The notes under the pieces are model-generated. The model searched no databases, was not told the DNA's origin, and saw only the letters and a list, made by a program, of their open reading frames with translations. The position numbers and the translations under genes are program-made. This document shows positions 25,730 to 35,630 of a stretch of DNA of 64,000 nt, piece after piece. This DNA comes from Parapedobacter pyrenivorans (lineage in GTDB: Bacteria > Bacteroidota > Bacteroidia > Sphingobacteriales > Sphingobacteriaceae): positions 184,292 through 248,291 of the forward strand of contig NZ_BMER01000002.1 of the NCBI RefSeq assembly GCF_014636865.1, read 5' to 3'. Each line of letters starts with the position of its first letter. The first letter of the stretch is position 1.

Positions 25730-27193
25730 TTAATAATCATCGTTTTGGGTCAACGCCGGATTGGCCTGCCGCTCCAACAGCGGAATCGGGAATAATTCAT
25801 GTTTCGCCTCCGCGTTCCGGCCACTTTCCCTCATCACATCCACGAAGCGCCCGGTACGCAGCAAATCCCACCGGTGATGCCCTTCAAAACAAAGTTCCAT
25901 CCGGCGCTCGGCCCACACCGCCGCCCGGAAATCTTCTTTTGATAGCCCTTCGAGATTGGGCAGTTCTGCCAATTCCTCCGCTTCGTCCATCCCATTCGCG
26001 TTTTCATCCCTTGCGCGCTTACGGACGGCATTGATAGCCTCGTAAGCCGCATCGGTAGGGCCGGATAATTCGTTTTCGGCCTCCGCAAACAGCAACAGCA
26101 CATCGGCATACCTCAAGACAATCCAATTGGCATCTCCGCCCACGTTAATGCCGAAGGTGGGATCCCAATACTTCATCGGTACAGGCCCGGCCTGTGCAGT
26201 ACCCGAAACCGTAATTTCCGGATAGTATGCGCTTGGGAATTCAGCCACCATGGAAATCCGTTTCCGGTAATGATCCGGCACGGCATCATAGAACGCCCGC
26301 TCGGTGGCGACGGCTGTACCTGCGATGGCACCGTTCAGCAAGATGTTCGGGTTGCGGGACGCAAACGAAGACGTCAGCGAACTCCCACCCCCCCGTGAAT
26401 TTCCAGAAGTGTACTGCACGGAAAACAGGTGTTCCTTACCGTTTTCATTGGCCAGCTTAAATACGTCTGCAAAATTGGCAAACAAAGCATACGTTTCACC
26501 GTCAATAATTGCTTTCGCCGTTTCGCGGGCCCGCTGCCAATCGCCCTGAGTAAGGTAGACCTTCGCCAACAGGCCATTTGCCGCCCCGCTCGTTGCACGG
26601 CCCACGTCAGAACCGCTGTAAGATGGCGGCAACGCAGCGGCTGCCGCCTGTAGATCGCTGATGATCAACGCATAGACGTCTGCCAAATCCGCACGTGGAA
26701 TGTCGTTGTTTGCGGTGTTTTCCGTCGGCTCCGTCATCAACGGCACGTCACCAAATCCGCGGGCGAGCTCGAAATAAAACAATGCACGCAGAAACTTGGC
26801 TTCCCCTACATACCGATCGCGGAGTTGTTCATTAATCTCCATCGTGGGTACCCACTTAACGACGTTGTTCGCGTAGTTGATCCCGCGGTACATGATCGTC
26901 CAGAAATCGCGGAATACCGGATCGGCGGCCGTATAGTCCATTACATCCAGGCCGCCTGTCAGCTCTCCCCTGTTGGCCACTTCCGTGGATACGTCGCCAA
27001 AATACCATGCATTCCCATTATAATAGCCGCTCAATGCCGAATAAACGGCATTCACACCCGCAAGGGCATCGGCCTGTGTTTGAAAAAAACCATCGCTTCC
27101 AATGGCGGATCGAGGCTGTTCATCCAGGAACTTTTCACATCCCATGGTTAGCAGCCCCATGATGATCAAACTGCTATAAATCGAAGTTTTCAT
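25730..27193 (-). CDS. susD: SusD/RagB-family outer-membrane lipoprotein
   Basis: A 487-residue surface lipoprotein: signal peptide with lipobox LTMGC, lipidated at Cys19. The SusD fold follows, with YNGNAWYFGD, TEVANRG, MYRGINYANNVV, GEAKFLRALFYFELARGFGDVPL and a C-terminal AERRMELCFEGHHRWDLLRTGRF block. These proteins cap SusC and bind the glycan at the cell surface. It is 22 bp downstream of its SusC partner. The terminal NPALTQNDDY is usual for the family. Confidence 0.93.
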   Translation of the reverse strand: MKTSIYSSLIIMGLLTMGCEKFLDEQPRSAIGSDGFFQTQADALAGVNAVYSALSGYYNGNAWYFGDVSTEVANRGELTGGLDVMDYTAADPVFRDFWTIMYRGINYANNVVKWVPTMEINEQLRDRYVGEAKFLRALFYFELARGFGDVPLMTEPTENTANNDIPRADLADVYALIISDLQAAAAALPPSYSGSDVGRATSGAANGLLAKVYLTQGDWQRARETAKAIIDGETYALFANFADVFKLANENGKEHLFSVQYTSGNSRGGGSSLTSSFASRNPNILLNGAIAGTAVATERAFYDAVPDHYRKRISMVAEFPSAYYPEITVSGTAQAGPVPMKYWDPTFGINVGGDANWIVLRYADVLLLFAEAENELSGPTDAAYEAINAVRKRARDENANGMDEAEELAELPNLEGLSKEDFRAAVWAERRMELCFEGHHRWDLLRTGRFVDVMRESGRNAEAKHELFPIPLLERQANPALTQNDDY

Positions 27194-27215
27194 TGCGCTT
27201 ATCGATTAAAATTAG

Positions 27216-30200
27216 TTAAAACCCAACCTGTATACCCACGCGGAACATCCGCGCCCGCGGGTATGCATTCATATCTACCCCAAATACCGTATTGTTGTCG
27301 CCGAGCGAGTTGACTTCCGGATCATACCCGGTATAATTTGTCCAGGTATAGAGGTTTTCGCCCGCAACATACACCCTTGCCGTACGCAGCTTACTATTCG
27401 CCAGCGGAAGGGTATACCCGAGGGTCGCGTTGCTTAACCGCACGAACGATCCATCTTCCAGGTAATTCGTACCTACCCGGTTCGGAAACGTGCCCTGCCG
27501 TCCATCGGGGCGATCAATCTTTGCAATGCGGTTGCTGGTACCCGGGCCATCCCACGCTCCGTTGTAAATCGCCAATCCGTTCATGCCATTCACCTGGGTG
27601 GTCAGGTCGATCAAGTTGAGGTTGAGCACATCGTTGCCCTGTACCCCGTTGAGGAATACACTGAGATCAAACCCTTTATACGCCAAATTGGTGTTGAATC
27701 CAAATACATAGTCGGGATGCGGGTTGCCGATAATGGTTTCGTCCAGCCCTTCTTCGAACTTACCATTTCCATCGATGTCCCTAAAGTTTTCGAATCCGGG
27801 GCCTGAATTGCCATTTCCAGCCATATGACCCGCATCAAATTCAGCCTGGGTTTGCCAGAGCCCGTCAAAGATATTTCCCCAAAACATACCAATGGGTTGA
27901 TCCACCATCACAACGGTTCCCGCGCCGCCATTCCGCTGAATCATATACGAGCTGATGGAAGAGCCGAAAAAGCGATCCGCATCGGCCAATTGCAACACTT
28001 TATTCCGGTTGAAGGAAATGTTAGCGGATGCATCCCACCGGAAATCGCCCTCACTGATCACACCCGTTATACCGAGCTCGATGCCTTTATTCTGCACGCT
28101 GCCGATATTCTGCAACATGGACGTAAACCCACCCTGCCGGGGTATTTCTACGCTAAAGAGCAGATCACTTGTCTTTTTGTGGTAATAGTCGGCTACCAAG
28201 CTCAGGCGGTTATTCCAGAACCCGATGTCAAGCCCCACGTCAATCTGCCGGGTACTTTCCCATTTCATGTCCTCGTTCACAAGCGCTTCCGGCACAATGG
28301 ATGTGACGAATTGACCGCCGAACGAATACGGGCTCCCCAGTCCGTATGTTTGTAAGTTGCGATAAAGCGGGATCGACTGATTGCCGGTTACCCCGATGCT
28401 GGAACGTAATTTCAGCTCGCTAAGCCAGGCAACGGATTCCAAAAACTCCTCGTTTTTGATATTCCAGGCAACCGCCGCCGAAGGGAAGAAACCGAAGCGG
28501 TTATTCTTTCCGAACCGGCTGGATCCATCGTACCTTGCCGAAACCGTGAGGAGGTATCGGCTATCCAAATCATAATTCACCCGGCCAAGAAAGGAAACCA
28601 TCGACCACCGGGAATATCCGGTAGCCGGATACTGTGGATCCTCGCCGAGGCCCAGGTTGTAAAAACCGAGCACATCGGTAAAAAAGTCATACGAAGTAGC
28701 CGAGAGCGATTCCTCCGATTCACGTTGCATGGTAAATCCACCCAATACCTCCAGGTTATGCCGGTCGTCAATTGATTTTTTGTAGGTCAGCGTATTCTCG
28801 TTTACCCAGTTAAACAGTTCGGAAGAGGAAACGCCGCCGCTGCCCCCGGTAGTCCGTGAATTGACAAAGTACGACGGCAGGTAGCTTCTGCTCCGCCCAT
28901 TGGTGAGGTAGGTGCCAAACGTCGTTTTGGCAACAAGCCCCTCGGCCAGTTCATATTGCGCATAAAAATTGCCCAGCAACCGCATCCGCGTATTCAGCGC
29001 TTCCGCTTTTTCAGCCATTTCTACCGGATTCTGGATGGCCGGATTGGCGTAGATGCCTTGGGTTGTCCACAACCGGTCTTGCGAGCTATACGTACCGTCT
29101 TCGTACTTCACCGGCTGCACCGGATCCGCCTGCAGCGCCGCATAGATCACACCAGAATTGCCATGACCGGATGTACTGTGCTGGATGGGGCGATCCTTGT
29201 TATACCCAAAGGACACATTTGCGCCAATCTTCAACTTTTCCGAGATGGAATGATCTAAGTTCAGGGCCACATTCCCTTTTTGAAATTTGGAGAAAATGAC
29301 AATACCATCCTGATCGAAGTAATTTCCGGATAGTGCAAACCGCGTTTTTTCATTTCCACCCCGTACCGCTAAGTTGTGGCTGTGCATCGGCGCGGTTTGA
29401 AAAATCGCGTCCTGCCAATCCGTGCCATCGCCCATCTGCGCAATTTCTTCTTCCGAATAGGCCCGGCTGACCAAACTACCGTTCCGGAACCTGCTCCAAA
29501 ACGTCCGCGCCAACGTTGCATAGTCCTTCGCCTTTAGCAAGTCAAGCTTTTTCGTTACGCTTTGGCTGCCGTAATACGCATCGTAGGTAATTTGGGTAGT
29601 ACCCTGAATGCCTTTTTTAGTCGTGATCAATACCACCCCGTTTGCACCCCGCGCGCCATATATCGCCGTTGCGGAGGCATCCTTAAGCACGGTGATGGAC
29701 TCGACGTCATTCGGGTTCATGAATTCACTCGATCCGCCCATCGGAAAACCGTCAATTACATATAATGGGCTATTTCCATATTGAATGGAGTTACTCCCGC
29801 GGATTCGGATACGCATGCCACCGGCCGGCGCTCCCGTGGTTGACGTTACCTGTACCCCCGGTATCCTTCCCTGCAACCCCTGTTCTACCCGATCGACCGG
29901 CCGCTGTGTAATTTCTTTGGCGCCCACAATCGATACCGACCCGGTAAGGTCGGCTTTTCGTTGGGTGCCGTAGCCCACCACAACTACCTCGTCCAATTCC
30001 GTTTCTGACGGAACGAGCGATATGTCAAGCCTTCCGCCCTCCGCTGCAACCTCCTGGCTGATGTACCCTACGTTGGTAAATATGAGCACCGCAGCCTGGT
30101 CTGGAACCGTTATGCTAAACTTACCGCCCGCATCGGTTGTTACCGATTGGCCTGTTCCTTTGACATTGACGCTCACACCCGCGAGCGTGCCGGAAGTCTG

Positions 30201-30329
30201 TGCATCACGTACGGTACCTTGTACCGTTTGCTGCATCCTTTCGACAGCATGGCACACTTGACTAAAGCATACCGCCAAAGGCAGCATCACCATCATCAGC
30301 ATGGCCTTCATGAATTTCTTTTGTCCCAT
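27216..30329 (-). CDS. susC: SusC/RagA-family TonB-linked outer-membrane transporter
   Basis: The 1037-residue protein has a signal peptide (about 1-28). A carboxypeptidase-regulatory-like domain (about 35-115) and the family signature LDEVVVVGYGTQRKADLTGSV come next. A plug domain contains GLQGRIPGVQV, RIRGSNSIQYGNSPLYVIDGFP and ATAIYGARGANGVVLITTKKG, and the large beta-barrel ends ARMFRVGIQVGF. It imports oligosaccharides across the outer membrane using TonB energy. It is the first gene of a 13-gene operon reaching 11704, preceded by a good Bacteroidota promoter and by IclR- and AraC-type regulator genes. Confidence 0.95.
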   Translation of the reverse strand: MGQKKFMKAMLMMVMLPLAVCFSQVCHAVERMQQTVQGTVRDAQTSGTLAGVSVNVKGTGQSVTTDAGGKFSITVPDQAAVLIFTNVGYISQEVAAEGGRLDISLVPSETELDEVVVVGYGTQRKADLTGSVSIVGAKEITQRPVDRVEQGLQGRIPGVQVTSTTGAPAGGMRIRIRGSNSIQYGNSPLYVIDGFPMGGSSEFMNPNDVESITVLKDASATAIYGARGANGVVLITTKKGIQGTTQITYDAYYGSQSVTKKLDLLKAKDYATLARTFWSRFRNGSLVSRAYSEEEIAQMGDGTDWQDAIFQTAPMHSHNLAVRGGNEKTRFALSGNYFDQDGIVIFSKFQKGNVALNLDHSISEKLKIGANVSFGYNKDRPIQHSTSGHGNSGVIYAALQADPVQPVKYEDGTYSSQDRLWTTQGIYANPAIQNPVEMAEKAEALNTRMRLLGNFYAQYELAEGLVAKTTFGTYLTNGRSRSYLPSYFVNSRTTGGSGGVSSSELFNWVNENTLTYKKSIDDRHNLEVLGGFTMQRESEESLSATSYDFFTDVLGFYNLGLGEDPQYPATGYSRWSMVSFLGRVNYDLDSRYLLTVSARYDGSSRFGKNNRFGFFPSAAVAWNIKNEEFLESVAWLSELKLRSSIGVTGNQSIPLYRNLQTYGLGSPYSFGGQFVTSIVPEALVNEDMKWESTRQIDVGLDIGFWNNRLSLVADYYHKKTSDLLFSVEIPRQGGFTSMLQNIGSVQNKGIELGITGVISEGDFRWDASANISFNRNKVLQLADADRFFGSSISSYMIQRNGGAGTVVMVDQPIGMFWGNIFDGLWQTQAEFDAGHMAGNGNSGPGFENFRDIDGNGKFEEGLDETIIGNPHPDYVFGFNTNLAYKGFDLSVFLNGVQGNDVLNLNLIDLTTQVNGMNGLAIYNGAWDGPGTSNRIAKIDRPDGRQGTFPNRVGTNYLEDGSFVRLSNATLGYTLPLANSKLRTARVYVAGENLYTWTNYTGYDPEVNSLGDNNTVFGVDMNAYPRARMFRVGIQVGF

Positions 30330-30358
30330 AATTTCGTTTATAATTTAGCTTATGGTTT

Positions 30359-30388
30359 CAAATGTAGAAACTAATTTTATATATCAAA
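30359..30388 (-). promoter_or_regulatory. Bacteroidota promoter of catabolic operon 1
   Basis: On the minus strand TTTG (30388-30385) is followed after 18 nt by TACATTTG (30366-30359), a full match to the TTTG / TAnnTTTG consensus. Transcription would start near 30354, giving a short leader of about 25 nt before the susC ATG at 30329. Confidence 0.7.
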
Positions 30389-30479
30389 CAAAAAAATTTA
30401 AAAAAAGCAGTCGCCGGGGAAGCACGTTTGTGTGCTGCCAGCGAAAAATCTTATTTAGAAACGAATAGTGAAGTAACTG

Positions 30480-31280
30480 TTATTTAGCGAAGTACCCCAA
30501 CCGTTGGGAGATGCGTAGCGCCTGTTCTTTGACTACTTTCCCCACATGTTCGAATTGTGTAACCGGAAGGCGGTCCGATGGGCCAGTAATCCAGATTGCA
30601 GCGACGGGGTATGAATTGCCGTTAAAAATCGGCGCTCCGATACAGTGCATCCCTTCCACCTCTTCGCCACCATCGATGGCGTACCCCGTTTCCTTTACCC
30701 TTTTTAATTCATCCAAGAAAACGTCCAGCTTGGTGATGGTTTTGTTTGTATATTTTTTGAATTCGATACGCGAACAGATCGGCTGTTGTACTTTTTCCGG
30801 CAGGAACGCTAAAATCGCCTTGCTGGGAACCGCGGTATGGAGTGGAAACCGGGTACCCACGTCGATCCAGAATTTAAAGGAGTGCAGACCGGGCACCTGC
30901 TCCAGCACCACCCCTTCGTCCGCCAAAATAATCCCGATCAGCACGGTTTCCTTTGTCGTATTCCGCAGGTCGCGCAATACATCCAACGATTTCTCCAGTA
31001 GGTTTTGCTCGGTTACCGCCGCGTAGCCCACGGACAGGAGTTTGCCGGAAAGATTAAAAGCCTTTGAGTTTTCATCCCTCGTCAAATACCCGTAATGAAG
31101 AAGCGTCATGGCGATGCGGAAGGTGCTGTTTTTCGAAATACCGAGCTGGTTGCTGATCTCCGTGATTCCCATCCCGGCGGGCGAGCTGGAAAGCAGCTCG
31201 ATCATATAGAGGGCACGTTCCAAATTCGGAACGTGGTATTTCGAATTGTTATTATGATCTCCTTCTTCTTCAACTGACAT
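30480..31280 (-). CDS. IclR-family transcriptional regulator
   Basis: The product is 266 residues from the ATG at 31280; the frame opens 18 codons earlier, but MSVEEEGDHNNNSK is the more usual N-terminus. The winged HTH (about 20-85) contains ERALYMIELLSSSPAGMGITEISNQLGISKNSTFRIAMTLL. The effector domain contains ETVLIGIILADEGVVLEQVPG and IDGGEEVEGMHCIGAPIFNG. IclR proteins bind small metabolites and usually repress nearby catabolic genes. It lies 150 bp upstream of susC on the same strand and is the obvious candidate regulator of that operon. Confidence 0.9.
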   Translation of the reverse strand: MSVEEEGDHNNNSKYHVPNLERALYMIELLSSSPAGMGITEISNQLGISKNSTFRIAMTLLHYGYLTRDENSKAFNLSGKLLSVGYAAVTEQNLLEKSLDVLRDLRNTTKETVLIGIILADEGVVLEQVPGLHSFKFWIDVGTRFPLHTAVPSKAILAFLPEKVQQPICSRIEFKKYTNKTITKLDVFLDELKRVKETGYAIDGGEEVEGMHCIGAPIFNGNSYPVAAIWITGPSDRLPVTQFEHVGKVVKEQALRISQRLGYFAK

Positions 31281-31488
31281 ATGCGCGATTGGATTAAAAC
31301 GCCCAATGATAAGACATTGTGCTGTAAAAATCAAATATTTCCCCGAGGCCGTGCCTGCAAACTACAACGACCCGCCTATTTCCAGCCATTCGCCGCATCC
31401 AGCATGTGCAGGTCTTGCATTACGGCCGAACGATGAAAGAAAGCCAAAAAAAGGGTTACGATATGCGTTAAGGATAGCGACAGGCGCT

Positions 31489-32364
31489 TTAAGCATTAAA
31501 CGTGTATCGCCGTTTATACGCTACCGGTGTACACCCAACAAAACGCTTAAAATGGCGGAAAAAGTTTGAACGATTACTGAAACCACATTCGAAACAGATG
31601 GCTTCGGTGGTATGCTGCCGGCTTTCAATCAGCATCCGTTTGGCGTGGCTTATCCGCACCTCGATCAGGAAGTCCTTGAAGGTCTTTTTGGTCATCATCT
31701 TGAAATACCGACAGAAGGAAGTCACGCTCAGGTGCGCGACCGATGCGATTTCCTGAAGTGAAATGTCTTCCCGATACCTCGCCAGTATGTAATGATACAC
31801 CTCATTGATGCGCGCAGATTCCTCATGGTTTACGTGGCGGGTAGTCCATCCCGTTGCGATTTGGGTCAATTCGCTACTGTTAGCCAGGATGTGTATCATG
31901 TTCATGATCAACACCAACCGATCTAACCCTTCTGCCGATACCGACTTTTGCATCAGCGCTACCAGCTTCTGCTTGGTATCCCCATAAACCACATACCCGT
32001 GCTTCGCACGCTCAAACAACGAGTGAACGGCCGTCACTTCCCGTTTCATCATAAAATCCTTGCCCATAAAATCAGGAAGGAATTGTACCACGATCGCCTC
32101 GGCGGTGATATTCGGATTGCCCAAGAAATACTTCGGGCTACATCGCCACATATGCGGCAAGTTCTCCCCAAGCAGCAATAACTCCCCTGCATCAAAGCTA
32201 CTAATGTTGTCGCCGACAAAGCGCATCCCTTCACCGCGGATGATATAATGCAGCTCAATCTCTGGATGATAATGCCAAACCGTACCCAAATTCGGTAGCG
32301 TATGCTGCCTGCATAAGTAAGGGAATTCCGCATTGCGCGGTACGAGGTGAAAGTGCGGTTTCAT
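31489..32364 (-). CDS. AraC-family transcriptional regulator
   Basis: A 291-residue protein with an N-terminal cupin ligand-binding domain (LGTVWHYHPEIELHYIIRGEG, GELLLLGENLPHMWR). The C-terminal pair of HTH motifs (about 190-290) contains ISLQEIASVAHLSVTSFCRYFK and ICFECGFSNRSNFFRHFKRFVGCTPVAYKRRY. These regulators typically activate sugar-utilisation genes when an inducer binds. It is divergent from the second SusC gene at 32648 and upstream of the IclR gene, so it could control either glycan locus. Confidence 0.92.
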   Translation of the reverse strand: MKPHFHLVPRNAEFPYLCRQHTLPNLGTVWHYHPEIELHYIIRGEGMRFVGDNISSFDAGELLLLGENLPHMWRCSPKYFLGNPNITAEAIVVQFLPDFMGKDFMMKREVTAVHSLFERAKHGYVVYGDTKQKLVALMQKSVSAEGLDRLVLIMNMIHILANSSELTQIATGWTTRHVNHEESARINEVYHYILARYREDISLQEIASVAHLSVTSFCRYFKMMTKKTFKDFLIEVRISHAKRMLIESRQHTTEAICFECGFSNRSNFFRHFKRFVGCTPVAYKRRYTFNA

Positions 32365-32647
32365 AACTTAATGAAAAATCGGATTGACACAATGATATGG
32401 AAAAGTGTATACATATACAAACGCCAAGTTTTTAAGCCCCTAAACCTATAAAACTACAACACATTGTTTTACAACAAATTATAATATAAAATTAACAGAT
32501 TCATTTCATAAGGCATCTACCAAGATGATAAATCCGTATACACAGTTGCTAATCGGGTGAACAAGAGTATGCCCCTTTCGGAAGATATTTGCAACCGTGT
32601 TAACCAATTGTTAAGCAATTTAAGTATATAACCAATTACTAACAGTT
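32365..32647. other. Divergent regulatory region between araC-type and second susC gene
   Basis: A 283-bp AT-rich gap that must hold the promoters of both divergent genes. A GATATTTG at about 32585-32592 is one base from the TAnnTTTG consensus and could serve susC, but no proper -33 partner is seen. Confidence 0.4.
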
Positions 32648-35617
32648 ATGAAAAAAAAGCTATTGTTCTTCTATTTGGCTACCGTCATTCCCTCGGTTGT
32701 TGTCTCGCAACAGCCATCCCGCACGGTCGCAGGCACAGTGACCGGCCCGGAGGGTCTGGTGGCCGGTGTTTCGGTAACGGCAAAGGTAGCCGGTAGCCAG
32801 GTTGCCACCAGCTTTTCGGGCACCTACTCCATCATCGCCGACCCTCAGGATACCCTTGTTTTCAACAGCATCGGCTATGAAACCCAAGCGGTACCCGTTG
32901 CGGGCCGCACCACCGTTGATGTTAGCCTCACGCCCAGCACGTCATCACTGGATGAGGTGGTTGTGGTGGGCTACGGTACACAAACCCGGCGTAATGTAAC
33001 CGGAGCGGTCGCTAAGGTCGATATGAAACAAACGGAAAACCTGCCGAATACCAATGTGTCACAGGCACTCCGTGGCCGTGTAGCTGGAGTCCAGTTTATC
33101 GACAATGGCAGACCGGGGCAAGGGGGATCTATTTTGATTCGGGGGCAACGGTCGCTTAGTGGAGGTAATAACCCGCTCATTATTGTCGACGGAATTCAGT
33201 TTAACGGCAGCATCAATTACCTAAGTCCCAGCGATATTCAATCGATGGAAATTTTAAAGGATGCGAGTGCCGCTGCCATTTACGGTTCGCGCGCGGCTAA
33301 TGGGGTAATCCTGGTCACTACGAAAAAAGGCACCTCAGACAAGCCCTCAATCACCCTGAATGCAAACTACGGTCTGTCAGAATGGTCCAAACGAGTACGC
33401 CTACTCAGTCCGGAGCGTTATCTTGAAAAAACACTCCAAATGAGGAAAATTCTTGGCCTGGATGCGGATCCAAGCAAAATTCGCGAGTATTTAGCGCCAT
33501 CGGAGCAGCTAAATTATGATGCAGGAAAAACAACCGATCCCTGGGATGCGATATCCCAACAAGGTAAGCTCGCCAATTACGATGTCAGTATATCAGGAAG
33601 AACATCCAATAGTAACTATTACACCTCGGCGTCCATTGCAGACGATCATGGACTCATCTATGGCGATTTTCACAAACGACATTCTGTTCGAGTCAACATA
33701 GAGACACAGCTAACGAAATGGTTGCAGACCGGTATCAACGCTAGCTACCTAAGGCGGGATCTTTCAGGAGTTAATGCTTCCATAGGTCAAGCAGCGGTGG
33801 CAAGTCCTTATGGTACTTATTATTATGAAGACGGCGAACCCACTTTAAATACTGTTGAAGGAGAAAGTAATTCCGGTAACCCGATGCGGTCCGCGTTGCT
33901 GACCCGTAATGAAGAAATTTATAACAATTTATTTTCTAATTTTTACTTTCGAATAGCTGTTCCTTTTATCAAAGGCCTCGAATACCGGTTGAACTATTCG
34001 CCTAATTACAGATGGGACCACAACTATAACTTCTTTCGCCAGGATAAACACATTTCACAAAACACTACGACGGCCAATAAATTTTTTCGTCAAGACTTTG
34101 ATTGGGTGTACGAGAATATCCTGACGTATACCCGTAAAATAGGCGAGCGCCATAGCCTTGACGCCACACTCATGTATGGAAGGAACCATCGGGGTGTGGA
34201 AGACACGAGAGCGAACGCAAACCAACTGTCTATGGATGCACTGGGCTGGAACAGTCTTGAACTCGGGTCACTGTTGACAAACACTTCCAGTGCGTCCCAG
34301 GAAGATGGTGTGTCATCCATGTTCCGCCTCAATTATGGATTTAAGGATCGTTACTTCGCTACATTCACGATGCGCCGCGATGGAAGTTCGGTCTTTTCAG
34401 AAAGCCATAAGTACGCCATCTTTCCTTCTTTCTCAGCAGCATGGGTTGTATCCGATGAAAATTTCCTCGCCGACCACGATTTTGTTGATTTCATTAAATA
34501 CCGAATGTCATACGGATCGGTAGGCAATCAGGCAATCAGTCGCTATCAATCACTCAGTCTCACCTCAACGTCACGATACGTATTTGGAGACGCAAGTCCG
34601 AGTTTTGTTGGAATTTTTCCGTCCTCGATGGGCAATTCCGAGCTCAAATGGGAAACTACTTATACGTTGAATGCGGCATTAGATTTTGAATTGTTCAGCC
34701 AGCGACTTTCCGGGACCATTGAATGGTACAAAATGAACACCCATGATCTATTAGTTCAGCGAAGCCTTCCAACAATGAGCGGTTTCAATTCAATATGGAC
34801 AAACCTTGGAGAAATACAGAACCAAGGCGTGGAATTGTCATTGAACACTGAAAACATTCGTACGGACGCATTTTCGTGGTCGACAAACATCACATTCTCA
34901 AAAAATTCCAACAAGATCATCAGCTTATATGGTTCAGATACCGATAACGATGGTAAAGAGGACGACGACCTAGGAAACAGATGGTTCATCGGCCACCCGA
35001 TTGATGTATTTTATGATTTCGTATCCGACGGAATCTACCAAACCGATGATAATATTCCCGCCAACTATAAACCTGGTGATAGGCGATTCCAGGATTTAAA
35101 CGATGATAACAAATTGGATGCCAGCAACGATCGCATGGTTGTCGGAGTCGGTCAGCCAAAATATCGACTAGGATTGGGCAACAACATCAGCTATAAGAAC
35201 TTTACATTTTCTATTTTTCTCAATTCCATGCTGGAGTGGGTCGGCGAATTCAGGAAAGCGGATCCCAATTCCAACTTCGGTGGAAATTACCCTGCACGGC
35301 AATTAAATCAGTTTGATAATGGTTGGTGGACAGCGGAGAACAAATCAAATACAGCACCATCACTTGGCTATAACAACCCGCTTCAGTCGAGCTTCTATTT
35401 CAACCGGGATTTTATTAGAATACAGGACATCAGTTTAGCTTATAGCTTACCTGAAAATCTATTGTCTCGGATTCATTTAAAGGGGCTTACACTTTCCGCT
35501 AGTGCCAAAAATTTAAAAACGTTCACAAAATGGCCCGGTTCGGACCCAGAATCCGGAGAAGCAATCGGTTTTCCCATGCCTAGAACTATCTCGTTAGGAT
35601 GTAATATTGTTTTATAG
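32648..35617 (+). CDS. susC: SusC/RagA-family TonB-linked outer-membrane transporter (locus 2)
   Basis: The 989-residue protein has a signal peptide (about 1-20, VVSQQ). A carboxypeptidase-regulatory-like domain (about 25-100) and LDEVVVVGYGTQTRRNVTGAV follow. The plug has ALRGRVAGVQF, ILIRGQRSLSGGNNPLIIVDGIQF and AAAIYGSRAANGVILVTTKKG, and the barrel ends PRTISLGCNIVL. It imports the glycan product handled by locus 2. Base composition changes within the gene. The first about 700 bp are GC-rich like the neighbourhood, while the barrel-coding rest is visibly more AT-rich, which suggests recombination at the substrate-determining part. Confidence 0.95.
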   Translation: MKKKLLFFYLATVIPSVVVSQQPSRTVAGTVTGPEGLVAGVSVTAKVAGSQVATSFSGTYSIIADPQDTLVFNSIGYETQAVPVAGRTTVDVSLTPSTSSLDEVVVVGYGTQTRRNVTGAVAKVDMKQTENLPNTNVSQALRGRVAGVQFIDNGRPGQGGSILIRGQRSLSGGNNPLIIVDGIQFNGSINYLSPSDIQSMEILKDASAAAIYGSRAANGVILVTTKKGTSDKPSITLNANYGLSEWSKRVRLLSPERYLEKTLQMRKILGLDADPSKIREYLAPSEQLNYDAGKTTDPWDAISQQGKLANYDVSISGRTSNSNYYTSASIADDHGLIYGDFHKRHSVRVNIETQLTKWLQTGINASYLRRDLSGVNASIGQAAVASPYGTYYYEDGEPTLNTVEGESNSGNPMRSALLTRNEEIYNNLFSNFYFRIAVPFIKGLEYRLNYSPNYRWDHNYNFFRQDKHISQNTTTANKFFRQDFDWVYENILTYTRKIGERHSLDATLMYGRNHRGVEDTRANANQLSMDALGWNSLELGSLLTNTSSASQEDGVSSMFRLNYGFKDRYFATFTMRRDGSSVFSESHKYAIFPSFSAAWVVSDENFLADHDFVDFIKYRMSYGSVGNQAISRYQSLSLTSTSRYVFGDASPSFVGIFPSSMGNSELKWETTYTLNAALDFELFSQRLSGTIEWYKMNTHDLLVQRSLPTMSGFNSIWTNLGEIQNQGVELSLNTENIRTDAFSWSTNITFSKNSNKIISLYGSDTDNDGKEDDDLGNRWFIGHPIDVFYDFVSDGIYQTDDNIPANYKPGDRRFQDLNDDNKLDASNDRMVVGVGQPKYRLGLGNNISYKNFTFSIFLNSMLEWVGEFRKADPNSNFGGNYPARQLNQFDNGWWTAENKSNTAPSLGYNNPLQSSFYFNRDFIRIQDISLAYSLPENLLSRIHLKGLTLSASAKNLKTFTKWPGSDPESGEAIGFPMPRTISLGCNIVL

Positions 35618-35630
35618 CAAATAAAGAAAC

